Positions 25,893 through 35,370 of a stretch of 64,000 nucleotides of DNA are shown here, one piece after another. This DNA is from an uncultured Muribaculaceae bacterium (lineage in GTDB: Bacteria > Bacteroidota > Bacteroidia > Bacteroidales > Muribaculaceae), in contig CAJUDL010000003.1 of the NCBI GenBank assembly GCA_910585285.1, positions 51,710 to 115,709 of the forward strand. The letters run 5' to 3'. The notes below the pieces were generated by a model that saw only the letters and a list, made by a program, of their open reading frames with translations, made no database searches and was not told the DNA's origin. Both the position numbers and the translations under genes were made by a program. Numbering within the stretch: position 1 is the first letter of the stretch; the number at the start of each line of letters is the position of its first letter.

Positions 25893-27506
25893 TTAGAAGT
25901 CTAACGGGTCAAAATCCGTATCGTTTATCCATTTCGCCGGAACTTTTTCTCCAGCATGAGTACGATTCCAATACATCCGAGACTTGCACATATTCGGATA
26001 TTTGTCAAAAATATCACCTTTGCCAAACATTCTCGGATCTCCTTGCTTCTTCAATCGGTCCGTCATCTCTTTTTCAAGATCATCTACAACCTCTTGATAT
26101 TCCGGCAGGCCATAAAGGTTTGTCATGCATAACGCATCTTTACTTATGTCATAAAGCTCTCCCTCTCCCCTTTTCCCCATGGAGAGATCCCAGTAAAATT
26201 TTGTATCGGGATTATGACGTGATTTGATTATCTCTGTCTTTGTCGGGCTGCCGTCTATATTCATATAGCCGGTTTCGGGATTTCCCGCTGGCCAACGCGA
26301 AGGTTCATAGTTATGGATATAGAGATAGTTTCCTTTTAGGATAGACCTCATGGGATAACCCTGATCATCCGGGCGCCCCACATCATGTCGTTCTTTACCC
26401 ATCATGACTACACTCCGATCGATCGAGTCATCATGTTGGTCAGTGATTATATCCATAAAGCTTTTACCCTCTATTGGCTGCATTCCGTTCTGCTCTCCAT
26501 CAACTCCCGCAACTTCCAAAAGCGTTGGAGCAAAATCGATGACACTGATAAAATCATTATTCCGTCTGCCCGGATTCTTCAAACCATTACCCCACATCAC
26601 AGCCATCGGAATATGATTGGAGAAATAATAATCCTGACCTTTGACGCGAGGGAACGGCATTCCATGGTCGGACGTTACAATAACGATAGTATTGTCAAGT
26701 TCTCCGATTGAGTCCAGTTGGGCAAGTATCTTGCCGAGGTGATTATCGAAATGTTCAATTTCCACGGCATAGTCAAGCATGTCGGTACGCACGGTCTCAT
26801 TGTCGGGCCAATATGCAGGCACAGAATCTATATCTGCCGGCTGCTTGCCGTAACGCGCAGAAGATGCATATTCATAACCGCGATGTGGCTCCCTTGCTCC
26901 ATACCAGAAACAGAAAGGTTTTGACGGATCTCTTTCTGCAAGGAATTCTCCGAAATTCGCTGAATAATCAATGGGCGATATTGAATTTGTTGGAGGTGTG
27001 AACCTGCGTTTGTTGTAAGCCTTGCCGGTAAGTTTGCGTTCCTTTCCGTCTGCTGTCTTTGCAATTCCCGGACCCCAGCCTTTGCCTGTGTAACCTGTGA
27101 CATACCCGTTTTTCTTAAGCACTTCTGGAAACGATACAAACTTCAAAGGGAAATTACACCAATGATTTGCAGCCTCCTCCAGTTGCCAGGAGTTACGTCC
27201 GGTAATCATACACGCACGTGACGGCGCAGATTTGGAATTGCATGTAAAGACATTATCAAAAAGAATACCTCGATGAGCGACACTATCGAAATTAGGCGTG
27301 CTCACCCATCGATGACCATAGGCGCTGAAATGACCGGCATCATCAGCTACACAAAACAATATGTTGGGTCGCTTCCCGGATCTTAGTTCAGCAGAGGAAC
27401 AACGATTGCGTTCTGCACTCCAAACAGCTGAAGATGAAAAAACTGAAGCCACAGCAAAGCATGCGATGCCAGGCTTGAAAATTGAACATGAAATAAAGGT
27501 GTTCAT
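25893..27506 (-). CDS. Secreted sulfatase, serine-type (S1-like)
   Basis: Formylglycine-dependent sulfatase fold; 537 residues with an N-terminal signal (FAVASVFSSSAVWSA). Metal ligands D55-D56 (VADDAGH) are visible. The active-site motif is S93-A-P-S-R followed by ACMITGR, so the formylglycine would come from Ser, not Cys, and needs an anaerobic radical-SAM maturase (anSME) encoded elsewhere. The sequence after the motif (NSWQLEEAANHWCNFP) resembles heparan N-sulfatase-like enzymes, but the substrate is not determinable. Some proteins with this fold are phosphodiesterases or phosphonate monoester hydrolases, a real alternative given the phosphodiester-rich surroundings. It is on the strand opposite to its neighbours. 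Confidence 0.9.
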   Translation of the reverse strand: MNTFISCSIFKPGIACFAVASVFSSSAVWSAERNRCSSAELRSGKRPNILFCVADDAGHFSAYGHRWVSTPNFDSVAHRGILFDNVFTCNSKSAPSRACMITGRNSWQLEEAANHWCNFPLKFVSFPEVLKKNGYVTGYTGKGWGPGIAKTADGKERKLTGKAYNKRRFTPPTNSISPIDYSANFGEFLAERDPSKPFCFWYGAREPHRGYEYASSARYGKQPADIDSVPAYWPDNETVRTDMLDYAVEIEHFDNHLGKILAQLDSIGELDNTIVIVTSDHGMPFPRVKGQDYYFSNHIPMAVMWGNGLKNPGRRNNDFISVIDFAPTLLEVAGVDGEQNGMQPIEGKSFMDIITDQHDDSIDRSVVMMGKERHDVGRPDDQGYPMRSILKGNYLYIHNYEPSRWPAGNPETGYMNIDGSPTKTEIIKSRHNPDTKFYWDLSMGKRGEGELYDISKDALCMTNLYGLPEYQEVVDDLEKEMTDRLKKQGDPRMFGKGDIFDKYPNMCKSRMYWNRTHAGEKVPAKWINDTDFDPLDF

Positions 27507-27914
27507 GGCAACTAACAGTAATTAAAATGATGTCAATTTTTTTTAGAAGCTGTGTTGAAGTTGTTTAATTTGCCGACAAATTTAATCAAACTTTTCAAAA
27601 TTTATTTAATAAATTTAAAGAGTTTAATAAAATTGTTACGGCTTGTCTCCCGACAAGCCGTAACTAAACCTTAAAAAATCTAATCCTATGAAAAAACTTC
27701 ATCAAACATATTGCCTTTACAATATTTTGATGTCGCAAAGCTAACACATATTTTTAATATTACCAAATAATGTGCAAACGATTTAATCATTTTTTAGAAA
27801 ATTTTTTCAATTTCATTAGCATATTTTATTTTTGAGGGATCATATATTCAGAGGAGCATCATAAAAATCATCCTCTGAATATAATACCGATAAATCTAAA
27901 AACAACATAACATC
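27507..27914. promoter_or_regulatory. 408-bp divergent spacer: promoter candidates, two perfect hairpins and an 18-codon ORF
   Basis: Contents in order: TAAATTTG on the minus strand (27577-27584), a possible -7 element for the sulfatase with a leader of about 65 nt; a perfect 13-bp stem GTTACGGCTTGTC/GACAAGCCGTAAC with a TCCC loop (27635-27664); a plus-strand leader-like sequence AACCTTAAAAAATCTAATCC and then an 18-codon ORF starting MKKLHQTYC (27688-27744); TATTTTTG near 27827, a possible -7 for the GDPD gene; and a second perfect 13-bp stem TATATTCAGAGGA/TCCTCTGAATATA (27843-27883) in the GDPD leader. Confidence 0.6.
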
Positions 27915-28742
27915 GTGAAACTCTTTAGTTTTTTTGTAACTTCGAGCTTAATCATAAGCTCTTTAACATTGCAGGAAGCATCTGCCAAAACAAAAGTTGT
28001 GGCACATCGTGGCTTCTGGAACACCGAAAATTCCGCACAAAACACCCTCGCTTCTTTTGCCAAAGCCGATTCAATCGGATGTTTCGGATCTGAAATTGAC
28101 GTATGGCTAACCACCGACGACCACCTTATTGTCAACCATGACAAAAATTTCCAAGGACTTTTTATGGAGACCGCCCCATTCGAGCAGATACGTTCCATTT
28201 CGCTTCCCAATGGAGAAAAGATCCCAACTCTCGATGAGTATCTCGCTGAAGTCCGCAAACATCCCTCCACCCGTCTGGTGCTCGAAATGAAATCACTCAC
28301 CGATTATTCCCGTGAAGACGTTGCCGCATCTAAAATTTCAGAACTTTTACGCAAACACGGCGTGCTCGACCGCACAGATATAATTGTCTTCTCCCTCAAT
28401 GCGGCAATGACATTTAAAAAGATATTTCCTACGGGTGTAAAAATATTTTATCTTGACGGAGATCTCTCCCCTAAAAAGATTAAGAAACTGGGGCTTTCCG
28501 GTATAGACTATTCGGTAAAGGTACTGAAAAATCATCCTGAATGGGTTGAACAAGCACATAAGCAAGGAATCGAAGTAAATGTATGGACAGCCAACACTGA
28601 AGAAGATATGAAATATTTTATCGACCTCGGTGTGGATTACATCACTACTGACCATCCTGATCAACTCATCAAACTCCTTTCAGAATACAAGTCTTCTAAG
28701 GATAAAAAAGATAAAAAGGTAAAGAAAGTAAGTAAAAAGTAA
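27915..28742 (+). CDS. Glycerophosphodiester phosphodiesterase family protein with Lys-rich tail
   Basis: Third GDPD of the island; 275 residues, signal peptide to about SLTLQEASA. Catalytic set present: H31-R-G (VVAHRGFW), E60 and D62 (SEIDVWLTTDD) and H75-D76 (VNHDKNF). It is a different subfamily from the tandem pair: the HRGDWRN motif is replaced by HRGFWNTENSAQNT. The C-terminus is a run of lysines (SSKDKKDKKVKKVSKK), about 10 of the last 20 residues, which could bind an acidic polymer (inference). The start codon is GTG at 27915; no better in-frame ATG keeps the signal peptide. Confidence 0.9.
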   Translation: MKLFSFFVTSSLIISSLTLQEASAKTKVVAHRGFWNTENSAQNTLASFAKADSIGCFGSEIDVWLTTDDHLIVNHDKNFQGLFMETAPFEQIRSISLPNGEKIPTLDEYLAEVRKHPSTRLVLEMKSLTDYSREDVAASKISELLRKHGVLDRTDIIVFSLNAAMTFKKIFPTGVKIFYLDGDLSPKKIKKLGLSGIDYSVKVLKNHPEWVEQAHKQGIEVNVWTANTEEDMKYFIDLGVDYITTDHPDQLIKLLSEYKSSKDKKDKKVKKVSKK

Positions 28743-28926
28743 GAAACTGTTTAAATTTATTTTCGAGGAAGTTTGAGAGTTATTTTTGAGCTGATTCCGC
28801 GAGTTGAGAAAGGAGAAACCTGTCGGTTTCGACTGCCGAAACTTGGCGGAAGCAGCCCAAAAGAACCCCAAAATTCCCGAAAGAGTCTCTATAATAAATT
28901 TTTCGTAATAAATTTAAACAGTTTCT
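28742..28926. repeat. 185-bp MITE-like element with 20-bp perfect terminal inverted repeats
   Basis: AGAAACTGTTTAAATTTATT at 28742-28761 is exactly inverted at 28907-28926. The left end begins on the last base of the GDPD stop codon. The interior has no ORF and includes a shorter inverted pair (GTTTCG/CGAAAC near 28828-28847). No clear target duplication is visible. The terminal motif recurs singly in other gaps (20788, 27556, 39158). Confidence 0.75.
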
Positions 28927-28973
28927 AAGATTCAATGCTTAATGATTCTAAAGTTAGTGTTATAAGGTAGCTT

Positions 28974-30701
28974 ATGAAAAATATCGCTATTACACCGTTT
29001 GTAGTTCTGTCGGGTTTGCTTTTCGGCAGCAGTTCCTGCAGCCACACAACTCCTCCTGATATAATGGAAATTCCTTCAAATGAAGAGACTCCTGAAAAAC
29101 CGGGCGAGTCAGCCGGAGAGCAAACCGACGGAGCGACAATAATCGGTAAAGTTACAACACCGGAAGGGACACCAATAGCCGACATAGTCGTGTCCGATGG
29201 AATAAAGGTGACACTGACTGATAAAAATGGCGAATACCGTATCATTTCCGATAAATCTTGCGATTGCGTCTTCGTTTCTTTGCCAGGGAATTATACCGCA
29301 GAATTAAACAATAACCTGCCACAATTCTATCAAACTCTCACTCTTCCTCCGAAGCAAGCAGAGATCCACAATTTCAAACTCTACCCTGCCGATAATTATT
29401 CATCCACAATAATAATTCATGCCGACCAGCATCTTGCGAACAGGACTGAAGATCTCAAGCAGTTCAATTCGAAAGTGCTTCCGGATATAAACGGTTTTAT
29501 CGCCAACGAAAAGGTATCCGGCAGAAATGTATATTCGATTTCATTGGGTGATTCAAGCTGGGATCAGTTCTGGAAATCAAATTCCTTCGATCTGACAGAC
29601 GCGGTGAAATGCCTTCAAAATATAAATTCTCCTATCTTTCATTCCATCGGCAATCACGACAACAATCCTTATATTGCTGACGATTGGAAATCCTCTGCTA
29701 TTTTCAGAATGAACGTCGCTCCTTCTTACTATTCATTTAATATTGGAGAAGTGCACTTTGTAATTCTTGATAATGTAATATACAACAATCCGGGAGCCAC
29801 TGCCTCGGAGATGGGCGAAAGGTCTTATGATCGTGCCCTGACCGAAAATCAACTCGAATGGCTCAAGGCTGACCTTTCAACAATCTCCGATAAAACTTCT
29901 CCGTTAGTAATTTGCGCACACGTCCCTTTTTATGCCGAGCCCTCCCTGTCCGGACAAAATATCACCACGAAAAGGAACATGCTCAATACTGATAAGCTGG
30001 AAGAAATCATTTCCTCTTTCACAAACGTAACTCTCTTCTCCGGTCATTATCACCGCAACTTCACTGTTGAGTCTCCATATCTTCAAGGAGTGACGGAACA
30101 CAATGTAGCATCGCTCTCAGGATCATTATGGTGGACCGGCAAAAGCGGCTATGCCGGCAATCATCTCTGCACCGACGGCACACCCGGAGGTTACGGCGTT
30201 CTTAGGCTTGACGGTAAGAAACTCAATTATTCTTACAAATGTATTGGATTCGATGAGAACTATCAGTTTAGGGTATATGACCTGAATAAGGTCAGGATAG
30301 ATGAATCATGCGTATCTGGAAATACCCAATATAAAAAACTGGTAAAGGATTACGCCGATATATATTATCAGGTAAGCAACAATAATGAGGTTCTTGTCAA
30401 TCTTTTCTCATGGCAGCCAGGATGGAAAATTGAAATTGAAGAAGAGGGTGTTCCGTTATATACGAGCCGCGTGCGCACAAAAGATCCTCTCCATATCCTG
30501 TCTTACGAATGCCAGAGACTCAGTCATAATGCTGTGCCGACAGCTACATCCACATTCTCGACTCAATATTCCACACATTTTTTCAAAGCCAGAGCTTCGA
30601 AACCCGACACACGGGTGACAGTAAAAGTAACTGACAATTTCGGAAAAATCTATATACAAACCATTGACCGACCAAAAAATTTTTCAGTAAAAATGAACTA
30701 A
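28974..30701 (+). CDS. Calcineurin-like metallophosphoesterase lipoprotein
   Basis: 575 residues. Lipoprotein signal (VVLSGLLFGSSSC), then a Pro/Glu-rich linker, a small beta-sandwich (about 55-135, GKVTTPEGTPIADIVVSDGIKVTLTDKNGEYRI) of the metallophosphatase N-terminal type, the catalytic domain (about 145-385) and a C-terminal beta domain. Metal-binding motifs are visible in order: HADQHL, LGDSSWD, IGNHDNN, CAHVPF and GHYHRN. The family hydrolyses phosphomono- or diesters. It sits between a GDPD and FecR-SusCD, so it probably works outside the inner membrane on the same substrate. 14 bp separate it from the FecR gene. Confidence 0.92.
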   Translation: MKNIAITPFVVLSGLLFGSSSCSHTTPPDIMEIPSNEETPEKPGESAGEQTDGATIIGKVTTPEGTPIADIVVSDGIKVTLTDKNGEYRIISDKSCDCVFVSLPGNYTAELNNNLPQFYQTLTLPPKQAEIHNFKLYPADNYSSTIIIHADQHLANRTEDLKQFNSKVLPDINGFIANEKVSGRNVYSISLGDSSWDQFWKSNSFDLTDAVKCLQNINSPIFHSIGNHDNNPYIADDWKSSAIFRMNVAPSYYSFNIGEVHFVILDNVIYNNPGATASEMGERSYDRALTENQLEWLKADLSTISDKTSPLVICAHVPFYAEPSLSGQNITTKRNMLNTDKLEEIISSFTNVTLFSGHYHRNFTVESPYLQGVTEHNVASLSGSLWWTGKSGYAGNHLCTDGTPGGYGVLRLDGKKLNYSYKCIGFDENYQFRVYDLNKVRIDESCVSGNTQYKKLVKDYADIYYQVSNNNEVLVNLFSWQPGWKIEIEEEGVPLYTSRVRTKDPLHILSYECQRLSHNAVPTATSTFSTQYSTHFFKARASKPDTRVTVKVTDNFGKIYIQTIDRPKNFSVKMN

Positions 30702-30715
30702 CCTGAAATTCCACT

Positions 30716-31702
30716 ATGAACAAGGACTACGAAAAGATATTGGATTTCATATACAACCATCCTTCCGTTCCGGACGATATCCGCGTTACCATACGCCAAT
30801 GGATGCTGGATCATCAGGACGACCCGGAACTGTCATCCTCTATGCTTGCCCTATGGGACAGAGAGTTTGGGAAAGATTGCGATACTTTCAATCCCGCAGC
30901 ATTGACCAGACTGCTCAATGATATTTCATTGAATAACGGTTCATCCACTAAGATCGGAAGATTCCGCATTCTTCGCATTATAAAATATGCAGCGGTTGTA
31001 ATTGCAATGTGTCTCTCGGCAATTGTAACGTATATTGCAGCCGGATCAAGTGAAGAGAACAAGACAATTCTCATCACGGCAAAAGGATCTACCGGTGAAT
31101 TCACACTTCCCGACGGCACCAATGTACAGCTCAACTCCGACACGAAACTGACTTATAATTCAGAATCGTTTTTAGCGGATGGGAAACGTCGCGTAAGTGT
31201 GGAAGGCGAGGCTTTTTTTGATGTGACAAAAGATGCAGAGCATCCTTTTGTAGTAAAGCTCACAGAGATGGAAGTTGAAGTTCTGGGAACATCTTTCGAT
31301 GTCCGCAACTACTCTTTCTCTTCAAAAGAAGAAGTGGTGCTGCTCACAGGAAAGGTAAAAGTGGAAGGCAAAGACATAAAAGAACCAGTAACAATACATC
31401 CCGACCAAAGACTTGTATTCAACCGCTCGAACGGAGACTGCAATGTTGAGGAAACAGCTGCAATAAACTACTGCAGATGGATAGAACCTCGCCTCAAACT
31501 TGAGAACGAGCCGTTGGGAGACCTGCTGATCACCCTTAGCAGGAAATACAGCGTAGAACTGGATATCGCCGGAAATGTTGATCTCGACAAACGTGTTTCC
31601 CTCACTCTCCATAATGATGATCTCGAAGATCTGATGCCTGTATTGTCTTATCTGACCGACATCAATTATCGAATAGAAGACAACACTTTATATATCAACT
31701 AA
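30716..31702 (+). CDS. FecR-family anti-sigma factor (no adjacent sigma gene)
   Basis: 328 residues: cytoplasmic helical N-terminal part, one transmembrane helix at about 88-109 (IKYAAVVIAMCLSAIVTYIAA), FecR domain (GSTGEFTLPDGTNVQLNSDTKLTY ... VEVLGTSFDVRNY) and a C-terminal DUF4974-like domain. It precedes SusC at 31739, as usual, but there is no ECF sigma gene next to it. The nearest candidate partner is the sigma gene at 42187-42762, at the far end of the cluster and on the other strand. Confidence 0.93.
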   Translation: MNKDYEKILDFIYNHPSVPDDIRVTIRQWMLDHQDDPELSSSMLALWDREFGKDCDTFNPAALTRLLNDISLNNGSSTKIGRFRILRIIKYAAVVIAMCLSAIVTYIAAGSSEENKTILITAKGSTGEFTLPDGTNVQLNSDTKLTYNSESFLADGKRRVSVEGEAFFDVTKDAEHPFVVKLTEMEVEVLGTSFDVRNYSFSSKEEVVLLTGKVKVEGKDIKEPVTIHPDQRLVFNRSNGDCNVEETAAINYCRWIEPRLKLENEPLGDLLITLSRKYSVELDIAGNVDLDKRVSLTLHNDDLEDLMPVLSYLTDINYRIEDNTLYIN

Positions 31703-31738
31703 TTAAATACTTTAAATAACTAACCTTAATTTCACAGA

Positions 31739-34700
31739 ATGATTCATCAATTGAAAACCCTATGCAGGCTTATCCCTGTATTGATTCTTCTTTTGGCTGG
31801 AACCTCTCACGCTCTTGCGCAAAAAGAAGCAATCTCGCTTGATGCCCGGAACATTACGGTAAGGGAACTTCTCAATGTCATCGAGAAGAAAAGCAGTTAC
31901 ACGTTCGCATACGCGGATGCGGATCTGCCACTCGAACGTCGTGTCACTATCAAGGCGGTAAACAAACCGATTTCTTCCATCCTACGCGAAGCTCTGCCGG
32001 GAACTTCCGTAAAAGTGCAAAACAAAAAAATCCTGCTTGCACGCGCCTCTGCTCCCGAACAGAAAAAGGAGCAAAAAAAGCAGCCTGAAGCACCGGCAGA
32101 GGGAAAGAAACCGGGAAACGGCTGGAACCTGACCGGCACGGTGGTCGATGAGAAGGGTGAACCTCTCATCGGCGCCACCGTGATGGTCAAGGGCACTAAT
32201 TTAGGAGCTTCCACAGATGCCGATGGAAAATTTATCATACGTGTTGCTTCAGCGCATCCCGTTGTTGTAGCCCGCTATGTCGGTTACAATCCCGCAGAAA
32301 TGACAGCCACCAAAGGGAAAAATCTAAAAATCGCACTTAAGTCTTCCTCAACAAACCTTAACGAAGTCGTAGTTACGGCGTTGGGCATCACCCGAGAACA
32401 GAAATCTTTAGGTTATGCAGTCACAAAGGTCGAAGGAGAGGATCTCAACAACACTGTTTCTGGAAACTGGCTCAATGCCCTTGACGGCAAAGTTGCCGGA
32501 CTTAGTGCCACCGGTGCCGGCAGCGGACCCGCAGGCTCAATGCGCATAGTGCTCCGTGGCGATCAATCGCTCAACTATGGCAGCAACGAAGCCCTTTTCG
32601 TCGTTGATGGTGTGCCCATCAACTCGGGCGATGCCGGCACAGGATCCGGTGGAACATATTCCAATGCCGACAGCCCGGTTGACTTTGGTAACGCGGCTTC
32701 GGAAATCAACCCTGAAGATGTGGAAAGCGTATCCGTTCTGAAAGGTCCTGCAGCCACTGCTCTTTATGGATCACGCGCTGCCAACGGTGCAATTGTCATA
32801 ACTACAAAATCCGGTAAAAAGACAAAAGGCATTGGTGTGACAGTCAACTCTTCAGTCACGTTCGAGCGCGCCGGCTATTTCCCCGATTTCCAGAAAGAAT
32901 ACGGACCTGGCAACGACAACGGATTCACAAAATTCGGTTTCTGGCAATTCAGCAAGACTGAGGCTCCAGAAGGTTTTGACAGCTCAGCCTATGGATCGAG
33001 ATACTCATTCGGTGAAAAATACGATCCCAATAAACTTCGTAATCAGTACAATTCCTATAACTGGGAGACCGGAGAATATACGATGACACCTTTCGTATAT
33101 CAAGACGACTGGTATTCAGGCATATTCCGCACAGGTACAACCTTCAAAAATTCTGTTACCGTTACATCAAATAACGGGAAAGGCACCAACTCCCGAGTGT
33201 CAGTCACGGATACTCGCAATAACTGGATTATGCCAAACACCGGATACGCAAACACATCGGTATCCTTCTCGTTCACTACAAAAATGAACAAGTGGATAAA
33301 GTTTCAGGCAAAAGCCAACTATCTCCACAAGACTTCCGACAACATGCCAATCTCCGGTTACTCAACTTCCGCACCTACATATTATATCCTTTGGGGCACA
33401 ACCAACAACAGCATGCAGCTTTATAAGGATGAATATTTTAACGGACGAGCCACTAAGGAGAATTATGAATCCAATCGTTATGATGGTAAATCAATGGTAA
33501 ACCGTCTCGGCAATTCCGAACCTGGCAATCCATATCAGCAGCTTTACGAAGCAACGAATGCGATCAACAAAGACCGCGTATATGGAAACATTCTTTTGCA
33601 AATCACCTTCCCTGTAAAAGGACTGTCACTCGACCTGAGAGCCGGCACTGACTTCATGACAGATTTCCGTCAGCAGAAAAAGCCATTTCGCACGCCCGGA
33701 TATAAATCCGGTTTCTATCGCGAACAGAATAACCGCGACATCGAAACCAACCTTGATTTCATGCTTAAATACGTAAACAATGACCTGTTTAACCAACGTC
33801 TCGGATTGAATGCAGCATTTGGCGGCAACAACATGACGCGTGGTGTATGGCGCAACTCGATTACACTAAGCAAACTTGGTGAAGAGGGCGTTTATAACTC
33901 TACCAACCTTCCAACCGGAGAGAATCCTCGCGAGTATAACTGGAGAAGCCGTAAAGTTGTAAATAGTTTCTATGGATTCCTGAATGCAAGCTGGGATGAT
34001 ACATACTTCCTCGACATAACCGCCCGTAATGACTGGTCGTCAGCCTTAGGACGCGATAATTGGTCATTCTTCTATCCTTCCGTTTCTGCAAGCGTGCTGC
34101 TTGATCAGATCTTGAAATTCCGCGACAAGGCACCATGGGTAAATATGCTGAAAGTTCGTGGCTCATGGGCGAACGTCGGTAATGATACATCTCCATATAC
34201 TCTTGTGGATTCCTACAGCGCCTCAACAGTATACCCCGGAAGTTACGGGCTCCCTTCAAGCCGGGCAAACTATTTTATAAAACCTGAAAATGTTGAAAGC
34301 TGGGAAGTAGGTATAGAGACTAAATTATTCATGAACCGACTTGGTTTCGATATCGCTTACTATGATTCACGCACAACAAATCAGATTATCAGTGCTGTAA
34401 CAGACCCCATCATCGGTTCGTCAACTAAGAAAATGAACTGTGGTGAAATTCGTAACCGAGGGGTAGAAATCGCTCTTCATGGAGTGCCTGTAAGGACACG
34501 TGACTTCACATGGTCGATCGATGTGAACTGGAGTCGTAACTGGAATAAACTCGTCAGTCTTGAAGATGGATGGGATCCTCGCGTACCCTATGAGTCGGCA
34601 GCAGGTATAGTCGGCAACTATGCCAACATCTATTCTTATCTTGGTCAGGAGATGTTCTGGCTATATGGTCGCGGTTATCAGCGGGCTCCCGAAGGCGCGA

Positions 34701-35368
34701 CATATGTCGATGCAAACGGAAACACCGTTAGTTGCGCCGGCATGAAGCTTGTAGATGCAAAAAACGGATATCCTCTTATTGATGAAGCGCCTGAACGAAA
34801 CTTAGGTAAAATCAATCCTACATGGCGTGGCGGATTTGCAATGAATTTCAGATATAAGGATTTCACCCTCGGCATGAATTTTACTGCTCAAATGGGTGGT
34901 CATGCATACTCAGTGACACACGCTATCCTTGCATATCAGGGTAAACTTACCAACTCTTTGCCCGGAAGGAATGACGGTCTTGTGGTTCAAGGTGTAAATG
35001 CCATCACTAATGCTGACGGAACCATCACATATCAACCCAACACAACTGTCACAGAGAGTATAAATTCTTATTATAATCTGATATTCAAACGCGACAACGC
35101 TGAGGAAAATATTTTCAAGACCGACTTCCTCAAACTTAAGGAAGTTCGCCTTGACTATAACCTTCCTGCAAGGATCTGCAGGAAAACGAAAGTTATTCAA
35201 GGTCTTTCAGTAGGAGTATATGCCACCAACCTCTTCTGCATTACTCCTTTCCCTCTCTATGATCCGGAAGCGGGTGCAATGGTGGGTACCAACGTCTATA
35301 ACGGTATCGAAGCAGGAGCACTTCCTATGACACGCACATATGGTATGAACTTAAAAATATCATTCTAA
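31739..35368 (+). CDS. SusC/RagA-family TonB-dependent transporter with STN domain (module B)
   Basis: Outer-membrane importer; 1209 residues. Signal peptide (to HALAQ), STN domain (about 32-87, ISLDARNITVRELLNVIEKKSSYTFAY), a Lys/Glu/Ala/Pro-rich linker (APEQKKEQKKQPEAPAEGKK), carboxypeptidase-D-like domain (LTGTVVDEKGEPLIGATVMVKGTNLGASTDADGKF), plug (LNEVVVTALGITREQKSLGY...VSVLKGPAATALYGSRAANGAIVITTKSGK), and a barrel ending ISF. The plug belongs to the 'ALGITREQKSLGYA' branch, distinct from the SusC of module A. The leader contains AACTAACCTTAATT. Its STN domain implies signalling to the FecR encoded 36 bp upstream. Confidence 0.96.
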   Translation: MIHQLKTLCRLIPVLILLLAGTSHALAQKEAISLDARNITVRELLNVIEKKSSYTFAYADADLPLERRVTIKAVNKPISSILREALPGTSVKVQNKKILLARASAPEQKKEQKKQPEAPAEGKKPGNGWNLTGTVVDEKGEPLIGATVMVKGTNLGASTDADGKFIIRVASAHPVVVARYVGYNPAEMTATKGKNLKIALKSSSTNLNEVVVTALGITREQKSLGYAVTKVEGEDLNNTVSGNWLNALDGKVAGLSATGAGSGPAGSMRIVLRGDQSLNYGSNEALFVVDGVPINSGDAGTGSGGTYSNADSPVDFGNAASEINPEDVESVSVLKGPAATALYGSRAANGAIVITTKSGKKTKGIGVTVNSSVTFERAGYFPDFQKEYGPGNDNGFTKFGFWQFSKTEAPEGFDSSAYGSRYSFGEKYDPNKLRNQYNSYNWETGEYTMTPFVYQDDWYSGIFRTGTTFKNSVTVTSNNGKGTNSRVSVTDTRNNWIMPNTGYANTSVSFSFTTKMNKWIKFQAKANYLHKTSDNMPISGYSTSAPTYYILWGTTNNSMQLYKDEYFNGRATKENYESNRYDGKSMVNRLGNSEPGNPYQQLYEATNAINKDRVYGNILLQITFPVKGLSLDLRAGTDFMTDFRQQKKPFRTPGYKSGFYREQNNRDIETNLDFMLKYVNNDLFNQRLGLNAAFGGNNMTRGVWRNSITLSKLGEEGVYNSTNLPTGENPREYNWRSRKVVNSFYGFLNASWDDTYFLDITARNDWSSALGRDNWSFFYPSVSASVLLDQILKFRDKAPWVNMLKVRGSWANVGNDTSPYTLVDSYSASTVYPGSYGLPSSRANYFIKPENVESWEVGIETKLFMNRLGFDIAYYDSRTTNQIISAVTDPIIGSSTKKMNCGEIRNRGVEIALHGVPVRTRDFTWSIDVNWSRNWNKLVSLEDGWDPRVPYESAAGIVGNYANIYSYLGQEMFWLYGRGYQRAPEGATYVDANGNTVSCAGMKLVDAKNGYPLIDEAPERNLGKINPTWRGGFAMNFRYKDFTLGMNFTAQMGGHAYSVTHAILAYQGKLTNSLPGRNDGLVVQGVNAITNADGTITYQPNTTVTESINSYYNLIFKRDNAEENIFKTDFLKLKEVRLDYNLPARICRKTKVIQGLSVGVYATNLFCITPFPLYDPEAGAMVGTNVYNGIEAGALPMTRTYGMNLKISF

Positions 35369-35370
35369 TC

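Noticed and set aside
27688..27744. 18-codon ORF as a confirmed gene
   Set aside because: It has a leader-like context but no homologue visible here; kept only as part of a finding.
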